This document shows, one piece after another, positions 38,036-45,997 of a DNA stretch of 64,000 nucleotides. The translations under genes were made by a program, and so were the position numbers. The DNA comes from Neodiprion pinetum. Taxonomy: Eukaryota > Arthropoda > Insecta > Hymenoptera > Diprionidae. Position 1 is the first letter of the stretch. The number at the start of each line of letters is the position of its first letter. Below the pieces are notes generated by a model. The model saw only the letters and a list, made by a program, of their open reading frames with translations, was not told where the DNA came from and did no database searches. Location of the stretch: positions 30,139,922 through 30,203,921 of the forward strand of contig NC_060232.1 in assembly GCF_021155775.2 (NCBI RefSeq), written 5' to 3'.

Positions 38036-39539
38036 CATCTTGGCGACATTTATCTCTCTTTACGTCGCAACAATACTTTTTCCCGCGATAAATTTTACCC
38101 CAAAGCTACGACTCGTGGATTTTTTTCTTGGAACTACGGAGGCGAGTTCATTGGGAACTCGCTTTTGTGAAGAGAAACACGCAGAGATCGAAGCAAAGTA
38201 AGCAAGAAAAGAAAAGACAGAAATACATCGGCGTCCGCATTTTAGAAATACAATCGAGACGTACTCGCAGTTTCCGACAAGGATAGGCCAGCTATAATTT
38301 TAGCTTTACACATGTTTCACTCGTTCTTCTTTCGAAGAAATAATGTTTGTCCATTACGATGGATGAGAAAAAAAAAATAAAACATTCTCCAAACCCGAAA
38401 TCTATATACGCACCGGTTCTTTTATCGCCTGTTATTGTCAGAAATAATGAAGATAAACTCGGATATACGACAGTGATTGGCTACTTCGTTCTAATATTTA
38501 AATTCAGATTTTGAAAAGTATTGCGACTGAATTCAGAAAAAATATATCCAAAACCCGTGAAATGAAATAAATTTTTTTTTAGCAGTTTCATTATCACGAG
38601 CGTGATAAATTTCGGTTCCCTTCATAAATCCATCCCCATCTTGCGATACGCTTTATCCTTTTGGGAATTCAATGGGATATGCGTCTCCGGTGCGTGATGT
38701 AAACTTTCCGTGGTAAACGATAAGAATATACATAACTCAAGCGATAGTTGGTGCGAGATAACTTGGGTTTGCATAAAATTGTTACGTTTTTTCTTTTACT
38801 TTACCTTTAATCGGGTACCAGCCAACAAGCCCATGATTTTCTACCTGAGTGATTAGTTTTAAAACAGGGTCACCATATAATATTCTAAACCTGCATGCGC
38901 GGTAATGAAATCGGTTGTCACCGATAAAAATCTCTAGTTAGATTACAAAAGTTTCTACAGTTAGAAAAATTGACCTAGAGTGATACTGCGGTAAAATATA
39001 CAAGGCCTTGATTGGTGTAATTTTTTTTTTTCGTCGTCACTTTTTTCACTAGCAAAGTAGGGTACACGTATACTTATACAGGCCCGATACATACCGCGTA
39101 TAACACTTTACTCGGGGGGAAAAGAAAAACACGAGATCATTAGCTAATAACTATCCTTCGATGAAGAATAAGGAAGACGGGCAGGCGGTGGCCGTGTATA
39201 AGGAAATGCGAGCATGATGTCATCGCGCGAAGGAAAACACGCCGAAGAGGGTATTAAGAGTGAAAGTAAGTTTCCGCGATAACGAGAGGATGAGAAACCC
39301 AATCGCGGCGTACTCTCTAAGCCGTAGGTAAAGACAAAGACGTACCTGGGGATGAGTTTGTCTTCGAGCAAGCTCGGCATGTCGTCCGCATCCTCCGTCA
39401 GAGCGGTGAAAAAGTCCTGAAATTTATCCGGAAAACTGCTCGGCGGGCAGGCGGTTATTGGAGGAATAACGCCACCCGGTGATCGCCGGGCCTCCGGGAC
39501 GCCGGCCTGATGGTAAATGGGTAACGCCGAGGTTGCCAT
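12317..39539 (-). CDS. RGK-family (Rad/Gem/Rem-like) small GTPase, full gene, 8 coding exons
   Basis: Joined exons (minus strand): 39539-39346, 35904-35689, 33901-33664, 27821-27604, 23687-23524, 18998-18907, 12936-12744, 12552-12317. They total 1,551 nt, 516 residues plus TAA, and all phases agree. Residues 1-290 are a Ser/Pro/Arg-rich N-terminal extension with RRRSSS (120-125) and RLRSFS (243-248), 14-3-3-type sites. The G domain has P-loop GASGVGKT (317-324), a non-canonical G3 DHPA (367-370) instead of DxxG, NKVD (425-428) and ETSS (453-456). A polybasic tail (479-508) ends in KSCENLFIL, the RGK hallmark, with no CAAX box. RGK proteins are poor GTPases that act at the plasma membrane and inhibit voltage-gated calcium channels; Drosophila has several (Rgk1-3), and which one matches is not settled. 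Family assignment is very secure; the start codon is less so. Confidence 0.93.
12744..12936 (-). CDS. RGK GTPase exon 7: beta-4 to G4 (NKVD)
   Basis: Encodes VESFCSTYNPDVYVVVYSVV through LVGNKVDLERKREVPLV. NKVD is the guanine-specificity motif. The acceptor is TTATTTGCTTGAAG, an AAG acceptor with a modest pyrimidine tract; the donor is G|GTGAGA. The 191-bp intron to exon 8 is by far the shortest in this gene. Confidence 0.93.
14780..15185. mobile_element. Foldback/MITE-like inverted-repeat element
   Basis: Two arms, about 14890-15006 and 15008-15125, mirror each other around 15007. CGATTTTGG at 14891 faces CCAAAATC ending at 15123, and ATCAACGAATG at about 14933 faces CATTCGTTGAG at 15072, with long imperfect pairing between. 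A second short inverted pair sits at the left: GTGCAACGAGTGGGCAA (14780) against TTGCCCACGAGTTGCAC (14839-14855). TTGCCC boxes recur at 14839, 15026 and 15169. There is no ORF of transposase character, so if it is a transposon it is non-autonomous. Confidence 0.65.
16197..16261. promoter_or_regulatory. Cluster of three STAT-like sites with an 11-bp inverted repeat
   Basis: TTCTGGGAA (16197-16205), TTCCGGGAA (16212-16220) and TTCCCGGAA (16252-16260) all fit the STAT consensus TTCnnnGAA. The last two lie in perfect 11-bp arms, TTTCCGGGAAC and GTTCCCGGAAA, 29 bp apart. Such a cluster is compatible with a JAK/STAT-responsive intronic enhancer; function is inferred. Confidence 0.4.
18907..18998 (-). 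CDS. RGK GTPase exon 6: switch I/II region
   Basis: A 92-nt exon between acceptor ATATTTTCAG and donor GTAAGT. It encodes DEEYGQKTVSVMVDGQETEL and then EIIDHPASEMS. The G3 position reads DHPA, lacking the Gly of DxxG, and no clear switch I Thr is present. Both departures are characteristic of RGK proteins, not errors. Confidence 0.94.
18999..23523. other. RGK intron 5
   Basis: About 4.5 kb of AT-rich non-coding sequence with short TA runs at 19141 and 22715 and a longer (TA)n at 20776-20809. A minus-strand 65-codon ORF at 20100-20297 has an acidic start but no paired splice sites I trust. Nothing else was recognised. Confidence 0.7.
20776..20809. repeat. (TA)n microsatellite
   Basis: Uninterrupted TA dinucleotides directly after a T-rich tract, within RGK intron 5. 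Confidence 0.95.
23524..23687 (-). CDS. RGK GTPase exon 5: P-loop
   Basis: Acceptor GCTTTTTGCAG and donor G|GTGAGT bound 164 nt. After an acidic linker (EGEEDDSNG) it encodes YKVGMLGASGVGKTALTAQF, beta-1 and the G1 phosphate-binding loop, then the start of switch I (YDASL). The split codon joins exon 6 as Asp, giving SLDEEYG. Confidence 0.95.
23688..27603. other. RGK intron 4
   Basis: About 3.9 kb without a supportable gene. It holds a short perfect hairpin at 26026-26062 (9-bp arms AGCATCCCC and GGGGATGCT). A minus-strand ORF at 25774-26046 over the GC-richer part shows no known domain. Confidence 0.7.
27604..27821 (-). CDS. RGK GTPase exon 4: conserved RLRSFS / RSRRSKS segment
   Basis: Acceptor TTTCTTTCAG, donor AG|GTAAGA, 218 nt. 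It encodes the insect-RGK-like block RLRSFSITANGVFNLGDSLR followed by RSRRSKSINSVTSSGTS. RLRSFS matches the RxRSxS pattern of a 14-3-3 docking or basophilic kinase site. A long pyrimidine microsatellite lies just upstream in the intron. Confidence 0.94.
27855..27903. repeat. (GA)n microsatellite
   Basis: About 24 GA units. On the minus strand this is a (TC)n tract starting about 33 nt upstream of the exon 4 acceptor of the RGK gene. Confidence 0.95.
30794..30958 (+). CDS. VDAC exon 1: N-terminal helix and first strands
   Basis: ATG with A at -3 and G at +4. It encodes 55 residues including YSDLGKEARSILRSGYHYGK, the voltage-sensing amphipathic helix of the family. Donor ACTAAG|GTAATT, phase 0. 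The reading frame upstream (LNTAR) has no ATG, supporting this start. Confidence 0.92.
30794..33045 (+). CDS. VDAC/porin paralog, full gene, 4 exons
   Basis: Exons 30794-30958, 31989-32214, 32460-32669 and 32780-33045 join in phase to 867 nt, 288 residues plus TGA. Usual VDAC length is about 283. VDAC is the beta-barrel channel of the mitochondrial outer membrane that passes ATP, ADP and other metabolites. The N-terminal helix signature PAYSDLGKEARSI is present, as are GLIKLALKTKTE and a typical last strand ending HKVGLALELEA. The mid-barrel GLK nucleotide-contact motif of canonical VDAC is not seen at the expected place (sequence there is SPGFDSYAAF). This looks like a divergent paralog, comparable in kind to Drosophila Porin2, rather than the housekeeping porin. 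It keeps introns, so it is not a processed copy. It is nested in RGK intron 3 on the other strand. Confidence 0.93.
31989..32214 (+). CDS. VDAC exon 2
   Basis: Acceptor TTGTGTCTGCAG, donor A|GTGAGT. It encodes SSGSMESRFKTKDYGSFTQR and TTDGSLTTQYDVADK, matching the repeated beta-strand pattern of VDAC, then the divergent PSPGFDSYAAFLYKP. Confidence 0.93.
32460..32669 (+). CDS. VDAC exon 3
   Basis: Acceptor CAATTCCAG, donor G|GTGTGC. Encodes barrel strands including IKGILIGAEGVYDTASGEM and LSCNDVPYEYGGSISYK. YGGSI.YK corresponds to the conserved FGGSIYQKV block. Confidence 0.92.
32780..33045 (+). CDS. VDAC exon 4 (last)
   Basis: Acceptor TTACAATCAG. Encodes VNSQWDAALNGIYAM, the WTIGAGARYKFDADSAIRFK strand and the terminal IRDGVKVTLSMNID...HKVGLALELEA, closely following the family C-terminus. 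TGA at 33043-33045. Confidence 0.95.
33068..33073 (+). terminator. VDAC poly(A) signal
   Basis: AATAAA begins 23 nt after the stop codon, implying a very short 3' untranslated region. Confidence 0.7.
33664..33901 (-). CDS. RGK GTPase exon 3: Ser/Pro/Gly-rich linker
   Basis: Acceptor TTATTTTCAG, donor GTGAGT; 238 nt, ends in phase 0. Encodes a low-complexity linker such as SPSPRSPTRTAAISPGGLSS and SPGASPGGPSPTSPAGPAS, then CRTSSMPAVPRHR. Expected to be disordered, with many Ser-Pro sites. Its nearer in-frame acceptor (TTCTTCAG, eight bases on) would break the frame with exon 2. Confidence 0.88.
33902..35688. other. RGK intron 2
   Basis: About 1.8 kb. It contains the inverted-repeat element at 34509-34997; the remainder is AT-rich with no coding signal. 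Confidence 0.75.
34509..34997. mobile_element. MITE-like element with about 90-bp inverted termini
   Basis: Left arm 34509-34601 and right arm 34905-34997 are inverted copies around 34753. The arms share TTTCGCTCGCACTCGCA-type sequence, AAAAGCTTGTTTTGG and AATAAGCCCCTCAAAAGATG. The 300-bp centre differs between the halves and holds two small hairpins, GGTCT-AAAC-AGACC near 34676 and CACGGAAATGGAATTTCCGTG at 34831-34851. No transposase ORF. No clean target-site duplication was seen. Confidence 0.72.
35689..35904 (-). CDS. RGK GTPase exon 2: Arg/Ser-rich segment with 14-3-3-type site
   Basis: Acceptor GTGGTTCTAG, donor AG|GTAGGC; 216 nt. Encodes KTEPINPDFRPRLWSKRTFQ, RRSSEIEVRAHHASF and SRRRSSSIAVARPTP. 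RRRSSS is a basophilic kinase / 14-3-3 pattern. Phases fit exon 1 and exon 3. Confidence 0.88.
35905..39345. other. RGK intron 1
   Basis: About 3.4 kb, AT-rich. (TA)n at 38005-38030 and an A16 tract near 36516. No supportable gene or RNA. Confidence 0.7.
39346..39539 (-). CDS. RGK GTPase exon 1 (first coding exon)
   Basis: Encodes MATSALPIYHQAGVPEARRS through FPDKFQDFFTALTEDADDMP and SLLEDKLIPR; donor CAG|GTACGT. Phase 2 joins exon 2 cleanly. The ATG at 39539-39537 has G at +4 but C at -3, and the frame stays open some way upstream, so the start could lie further 5' or in another exon. An out-of-frame ATG at about 39585 opens an overlapping frame that ends inside this exon. Confidence 0.75.
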
Positions 39540-42500
39540 AAGCAGCGACGAGGTCCTCTGGTTCCGAGGCCGATGGTCTGCCCATGAATATTTACCCCCT
39601 ATACCCCGAACTTCCGGCGTCGAGGTGCGAGGTATCTTGGCTTTTTTACCGATTCACATCAAAGCGTCGCTGCATTCCGACAAACTCCCCAAAAACTCGG
39701 CAAGAAGTCCCCCGCCGAAATTAGCGGATGATAATTTGTTTATTTATTTTTTTTTTTCTTCAACGATAAAAATAATTATTGTATGAATCGTAGTAACACC
39801 AGCGAGCCGAGGTGATATTTTTGCAAATTCTTGTCCGAATGGAGTTTATAATTTTGACAACTGGCGGTGAGAGCGAGACGGGTTGTCACCACTTGCCCGT
39901 CCGGTCTTCTTGTTTACGTAAACGGATCGGGTTCATTCACTGCGTCGCAACACACAAATTGCCGATAACCTGTGGATACGCGGTATCGCTGCGCCCTTAG
40001 CGTGTTAACGCGGGTAAACACAATTTCCACCTGCCACGAATGCTCGAGCGAGACTGACTGACAAGGATACCGAGCACCGGACGACAGCGTCCCGCGAGAT
40101 TTCGGAGTGCGCGCGAAATTGGTTCTGCGATTGCGCGTTTCCTCACACCCCCTCGTGATTTTCTCCCATCGCATCGGGGAATACCCTCTACGGCCCGATC
40201 TATTCAATCGAAGTCCTGCACCGCCCTTGTCACGCTCAGATGAATCAAAGGACCGGTCAGGATCAGCAAATTCATCCGAATAACTCGTATTCGAATCATG
40301 AGTCATGACAACCGTGTAATTTGGCGATGCAGAACGCGTATTCGAATCCTGTGGTATTATTTATATTGTTATTGGTCGAGTCGATTCGCACTTCGTTGAC
40401 CCTTTATGATCTGCATATCCGACTTGTGAATAATATCACTGTATAATACATTCTTTACAGTGCCGATTTCGTTCACATATATATATATATATATATTATT
40501 ACTTGGTAATTTTGGTAAGTCGAAAAATTAGGTACACATTTGTCCATGTTTCCAGGTATAACGGTTGCCGAGAATTGGCGTCACGCAGGCATCACGTAAT
40601 AACGAAACCTTAATTGCGATGTAAAGAAAAAAAAAAAGCTTAATCCCAGAAAATATTTATTTCATTAGTCCTTAGCAGACATTTGATCATTTTAAACGTT
40701 TATTTGTTTGTAATAAGAAAAGTTTATTTGAAATAGGATTACTTTTATTGAAACAATGAAAAATATCTTTTTGAAACAATAAATTATTTGCCATAAGGAC
40801 TATCGAGACAAATACTATCTTGCATCCAATCTTTTTTTTTTTTTCTTCAGTGTGTTGTGGAAAGGTGTCTGAGTTTGATAAATGATTTAATTTTCATTTC
40901 CATCAATTTCCTTCGGTAATTAAAACTCCGCAGGATTCAGTCGTCGGTGTTTTTTCGCGATCGATTTGTTCGCGGCGCTCCATCTTTGGATTTACGTTTC
41001 AATTCTCGTTGAACCCGTCACGGACGTCGATGAAAGAACACAAAGAGTCAGTGTAACCGTATTTCGCAGCAAACACTCCACGGCACGACCGGGCATTGAC
41101 CCTGGTTCGGCGGGAGGCCGAGAAGTAAACACCCCCGTTGCAGCAATCGGAAAGAAATAAGAAGCCGATGGGTTCGGCGTGTTTGCCAAAAACCTACGCG
41201 ACATTTGTAATAAAATTTGTGAAGTGTTCGTATTTCAGTTTTAGAAAAAGAATTTTTGCAAGCTGCCATTTTCCATCAGGCAGTTTCCGAAAAAGAAACG
41301 GAGGGTTGATAGATCTGGCCACTCTTTCCCCCGACAATGTGGGGCTTTCCAAATTAATTAATACTGATCGATCACCGCTCTCTTACCTTCGCCACTATTC
41401 AATGTAGTAGGAATAGCCGCGTTTCCATTAAGCAGCGACTACGACTGTTTTCGAACGCCTTCGGCCTCGTCATGGCCACTCTTCTCGGTTCGCCACCCCC
41501 TTCACCCTCCTCCGTGGTTTTTCCCCCTTATTTCTCCGTAGAAAGCCTTTGCTTCTTCATGTTCACGTGTGTGGATGCTATCGAACACGCGGCAGCCACG
41601 TGCCGCAAGGTTCTTCGATTTTTCCACTGGTGGGTGACTCTCATGCGTCTCCGATGCGACCTCGCTGGATCGTCTTGCACGAGCTCACATGGGCGGATCT
41701 CTAACTTTGAGAATTTCACTCGAGTGGAAAACTCAGACGCACGACCTTGGTCGATTAATTGACACGTAGGCGTAGCCGGCGTGCAGAAGCATGCTTGAAA
41801 CTCTGCACCGCCTTATACTGACGGTATAAACATCAGGTAGTTAATAGATTGATAAGCAAACAGCGCGGAGTTAAGGTGTGACAATTGTTACTAGTTTAAT
41901 TGGCTTCGTCAGCCCATAAACTTGGGCGACGAGAACCCTCTTCACGTGGGTGACATTGAGTCAACCTTGATGCATCATTCATTCGTCGCTTTATCGTACC
42001 CATATCATTTCGTTTCGACAAACTTTACGCGTCAAGTAAACACCATTAGACAACGGGCAGTTGCACAAAAACTTGTGCCAATTTGACGAGCTCCTCGGAT
42101 CTTCCGTAAATCTCTAAAAGAACGCGTAAAACCGCAGTACTTGGTGTGATTCGCTTTTTGACCACAAGGAACTGATTCCAAACTCTTTGGAAACTCTTTC
42201 TATCTACAGTATTGCAGCCATGCCAAATACAGTTGGGAATTTTCATTCGCACATCTATTCGGACGTTTCTAGCCTTAGAATATCTCCAGACATCATTTAC
42301 GTTGCAAAAACCGTAAAGAGATTTGTTTTACTGAAATCGCACTCCAAAAGCTCATCTTGTACATCTTCACCGTGCACTTTGCACGTTACTCGCATAAAAT
42401 TAACGTACTGTGCGAATCAGCTCAAACGGAGTGGAGTTTGATGGTTATAGCGGAATATTATACGGGCAGACGCAGCAGCTAAAGTGTTTTAAACTTTATT

Positions 42501-44308
42501 CAAACCGTGTAATCGTGTACAACGAAGACATATTTACTGTTTCGAAATATTGAGTGAAAACAACGTCGATGAAGTCTTAGCGAGATGCGATTGAAATAGT
42601 CGCGAGAGTGATGTAACGACGGTGGAAATATTAAAATTAGCTCTTTAAACTGTAGTTACGTACGTCGATAGATGTTTGACAATTCATTCTATACGTTCCG
42701 ACTCCAAGAATTTCAATAAAAATTGAGCTTCTCACGACGCAAGGAATGTCGCAATATATTCCGCGCACGTAAGTTGGCTACACAGTTGTGTTTTTCCTTT
42801 TTTTCGCGAAGATGGTTTGGCGATTACATTATACTATGGAAATTCTTGTCGAAATAACCCCACAGCACGAACTATACTCCAATTACGGTCTAGAATTCTC
42901 TTCTAAGAATAGAATAGCTTCGTTAACTTATCGAAATTAGTAGGCGAATTTCTAGCCGAAATTAGCTATACCTACAATAATTTGCCGCATAATTTTGGAA
43001 GCTAAAGCTCTCACGAAATGTAATATGGCGGTATACCGGCATCACTACTGTCATGCGTGTTAAACGAATCCATACACCGAAATCGCGCGGATAAATTATT
43101 GCGAAACTAATTATAACTTTTGTGGGTGGAGAGTCGGATTTGTCTGAAATTACATCGTTCAATTAAACACGAGAGAAGCGTAAGCAGAGTCGTGAATTCT
43201 GCAGCTAATACAGCGTTTTTCATTCTCTGCCATTAATTCAGAGGAATATCACCTCTCGGGTAGGCCACAAAGTATACAAGCAGCTTGATAGTACAAAAAC
43301 AGAGATTGATCAAAAAAATTTGTGACCCAAAGGTTGTTTTTTATGCGTGTAATTCGACGTGGATACATGGCAACATGCTCTTGGCAGCCTGAACAGAACT
43401 AATATGTCAAGTAGTAAACACCATAACAGGTCCGACATGATCGTAAACCGGGTGAATATGTTTCGCGTAGTAAAAGTGAGGCGTCCCGTTTGATCCATCT
43501 CTCGTGGACGAACTTTCTTACGTAAGACCGTTTGTGAGATTTCGAGTAGTATTATAAGATGTTTTTGTAAAATTTTAAAAAACTAAGCATCTGGATAATT
43601 TGAGAGAAGAAATCGTCCGAATATAAACTAAAGAATATGCTTAAACCAAATACTATAATAAATAAATCCGTTTTATGCTCACTTGGAAGATATTGCGCTT
43701 ATTTGAAATGGCGCTGATAAATTTGCCAAAAATGAAAAGAAAATCGCGAATACAGATTAATTCTGAAAGTTATAGTACATGTACTGGTATTTTAAATTGT
43801 CGTTAAAACCCTAAAATATTTTCATTTGTTTACAGAGACTCAGACCGTGTAACAGTTAACCGCTTTATTATCTCGTGCATCATTTAGACTCGATATGTTT
43901 ATTTTCATAGCTCGAACACTTCGTACACGTCTATTTTCATATCTGCGAACAGACACGCTTTGAGAAAATAAACCGCGTGTGTAACCACGACGATAGGTCA
44001 TCCGTGTAGATCCGATCGAATAAGCCCAGAAGCCATTGGAACAGGTCTGGTAAAATAAACCATCCGAATTGTATAATCCTTCATAGGCTTTAGATTCTAT
44101 ACCATTATTCTCATATTTCCCGCACTCACCTGCCTCGGTGAAATTCCACATCGACGCACTTGATGGTGGAAAATGATTCGTTGTTACGCCGACGATGTCT
44201 CCGGTCAAAAGGACCACCACGCTCGGTCTGTGTGCCGTAGTTTAGAAATTTCCAACGTGGCACGCGCTCTTTTATCGACGTAGACGTGGCTGCGTGGAGG
44301 CCTCAATC

Positions 44309-44338
44309 TGACGTCACCGTAGTGACGTCGTGACGTCA
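44309..44338. promoter_or_regulatory. Cluster of three CRE (CREB/ATF) sites
   Basis: TGACGTCA at 44309-44316, TGACGTCG at 44323-44330 and TGACGTCA at 44331-44338. A perfect 8-bp CRE twice in 30 bp plus a one-mismatch copy is unlikely by chance. A TATA-like CTATAAATAG lies about 205 bp to the right at 44544-44553. No gene was recognised directly downstream on either strand. Confidence 0.45.
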
Positions 44339-45851
44339 CCGATCAATGATCCCGCAAGCTCTACTTCATCGAGGGGATATTCGACTTGGAGATGCTGCCA
44401 GATGCGATCCTCTGTTTCCGCGATGCATCTTCTCCGGATGCCTTTTGTTCCAATTTTTACCCGCTCCACCGTCTTCTCGTACAATAGTTCACTCAACTTT
44501 GCACCACCGGCTGGCGTCGCGCTTAAAGATGAAGAACTTGAGCTATAAATAGACCAGCATTTTTTGAGAGGAAAATCTCCACCGCAGGCCAGTCTTGGAC
44601 CTCAAGTTTGTGTTTGTTTTGGAAGTTGTTGGAAGGTTAATTTTTGAAACCATGTAGGTTATACAACAAGATATCAAAATGCCAGATTCAAATTAACGAA
44701 GAAAAGGCGTGGGATTGTTTATACCCCAAGGTGTCAAACAAGGGTTAATGAGTGAGCGTTATATTTGGACTGATTGTAAATGAAAATTCGTCGGCATACC
44801 CTGATTCAGGGCCAATTCAATGGTGCGATGACACTCAAAATAATTCATACGAACGTAGTACCTACCTTTAAATGTCTCGCTATTTCATTTGAACGTAGAA
44901 ATATCTGGTTATTACGCAAACTTCTGTAGCTTGCGAATTGAAGATTGAGATCGTGTAATGAAAACCAATCGAAAGTTTTCGAGGTATCGAATCTATTCAA
45001 ACTTTTTTCAATACGGCGTTTCCCTTCGACTGACTGACGCCGTTTGCGAGTCTGTGCGATTCGCCCGACTTGATCTGAGAAAAGTTATTTGAATTGCGTG
45101 ATTGAGTGGAGAGAGACTGGCTATGTCGTAGTTTCCAAAAGCCAACGATTAACAACGGTAAACAGGCAGACGAAGGGTGAAACACCCTTAAAATTAATCG
45201 AACAACGAGAAATGAAATGTAATATTCTTTTCACTTGGAATATCATTCAAAGACCCATACTTCGAATACGCACAGAAAGAATTTTGCCAATAATAGTATC
45301 GAAATATGGTTTAATGGAGCCAGTTCATCCAAGAACTTTGAACTTTTCAACGGGAAATTATCAAGTATAGTACAAAGGATCTGTCGATGTTTTTGGGACA
45401 AGTATTCCAGTGTGTTATTTTTTTCAGATTCATAGCGTTGCGTATCGAGAGGTAACAGGTAAGAGGATGAGTATATCTCTTAACTTCAAAGTAAAATTCA
45501 GGGACTGAACTTACTTGAGATTTCTTGGTAAAAGTTGGATTAAACAACGTCCTCAGAGAACAAAAATTTCCTTTGGAACATGTACCGTATACAGCGTTAG
45601 ATCACTTTCACGTTACCACGAAACTTTTCAAAATGATTTTCGACGATCCTACAGATAAAAGGGTTGAATATTTAGCACGCTTTCTCATTGTCCTCGACCT
45701 TGTCCCACTTCACTACATAGCTATTTAGATTTAATCGGTTCCAGTCATTGATCATAAATTGCGCTTCATCGGCTGTGAGCATCAACGCATTATACGACGA
45801 AATTGGAAGCTTATCCAAAATCGCAAATCAACGGAAATTAAAAGATTAGTC

Positions 45852-45997
45852 TATAACAGAGCGCGTAAAATATGCTTTTTTTTAGTGATAATTTCCGTGC
45901 ATAACGTGAGTATTTCGAAATGCTGTATCAAAATTACCTCACTTTACTCACGGAAATCACTATCAAAAAGCTTACTTTACTTACGGACGCTGTTATG
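45852..45997. mobile_element. Small palindromic MITE-like element
   Basis: About 146 bp whose halves are inverted copies around 45924. ATAACAGAGCGCGTAAA at 45853 faces the sequence ending ACGGACGCTGTTAT at 45996, and TAGTGATAATTTCCGTG faces CACGGAAATCACTA. A decayed relative of the right half (CTCACTTTACTCC, then CCGGAAG) follows at about 46040-46080. Flanking TA on both sides is compatible with a TA target site. Confidence 0.6.

Noticed and set aside
39914..40306. 130-codon minus-strand ORF upstream of RGK exon 1
   Set aside because: It ends near a weak donor-like GTGGAA, but I found no good acceptor before exon 1 to receive it. CpG-rich promoter or UTR sequence is a simpler reading.
40666..40802. 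Inverted TAGTCCTTA pair as a MITE
   Set aside because: Only nine bases pair cleanly; the inner sequence is AT-rich low complexity.
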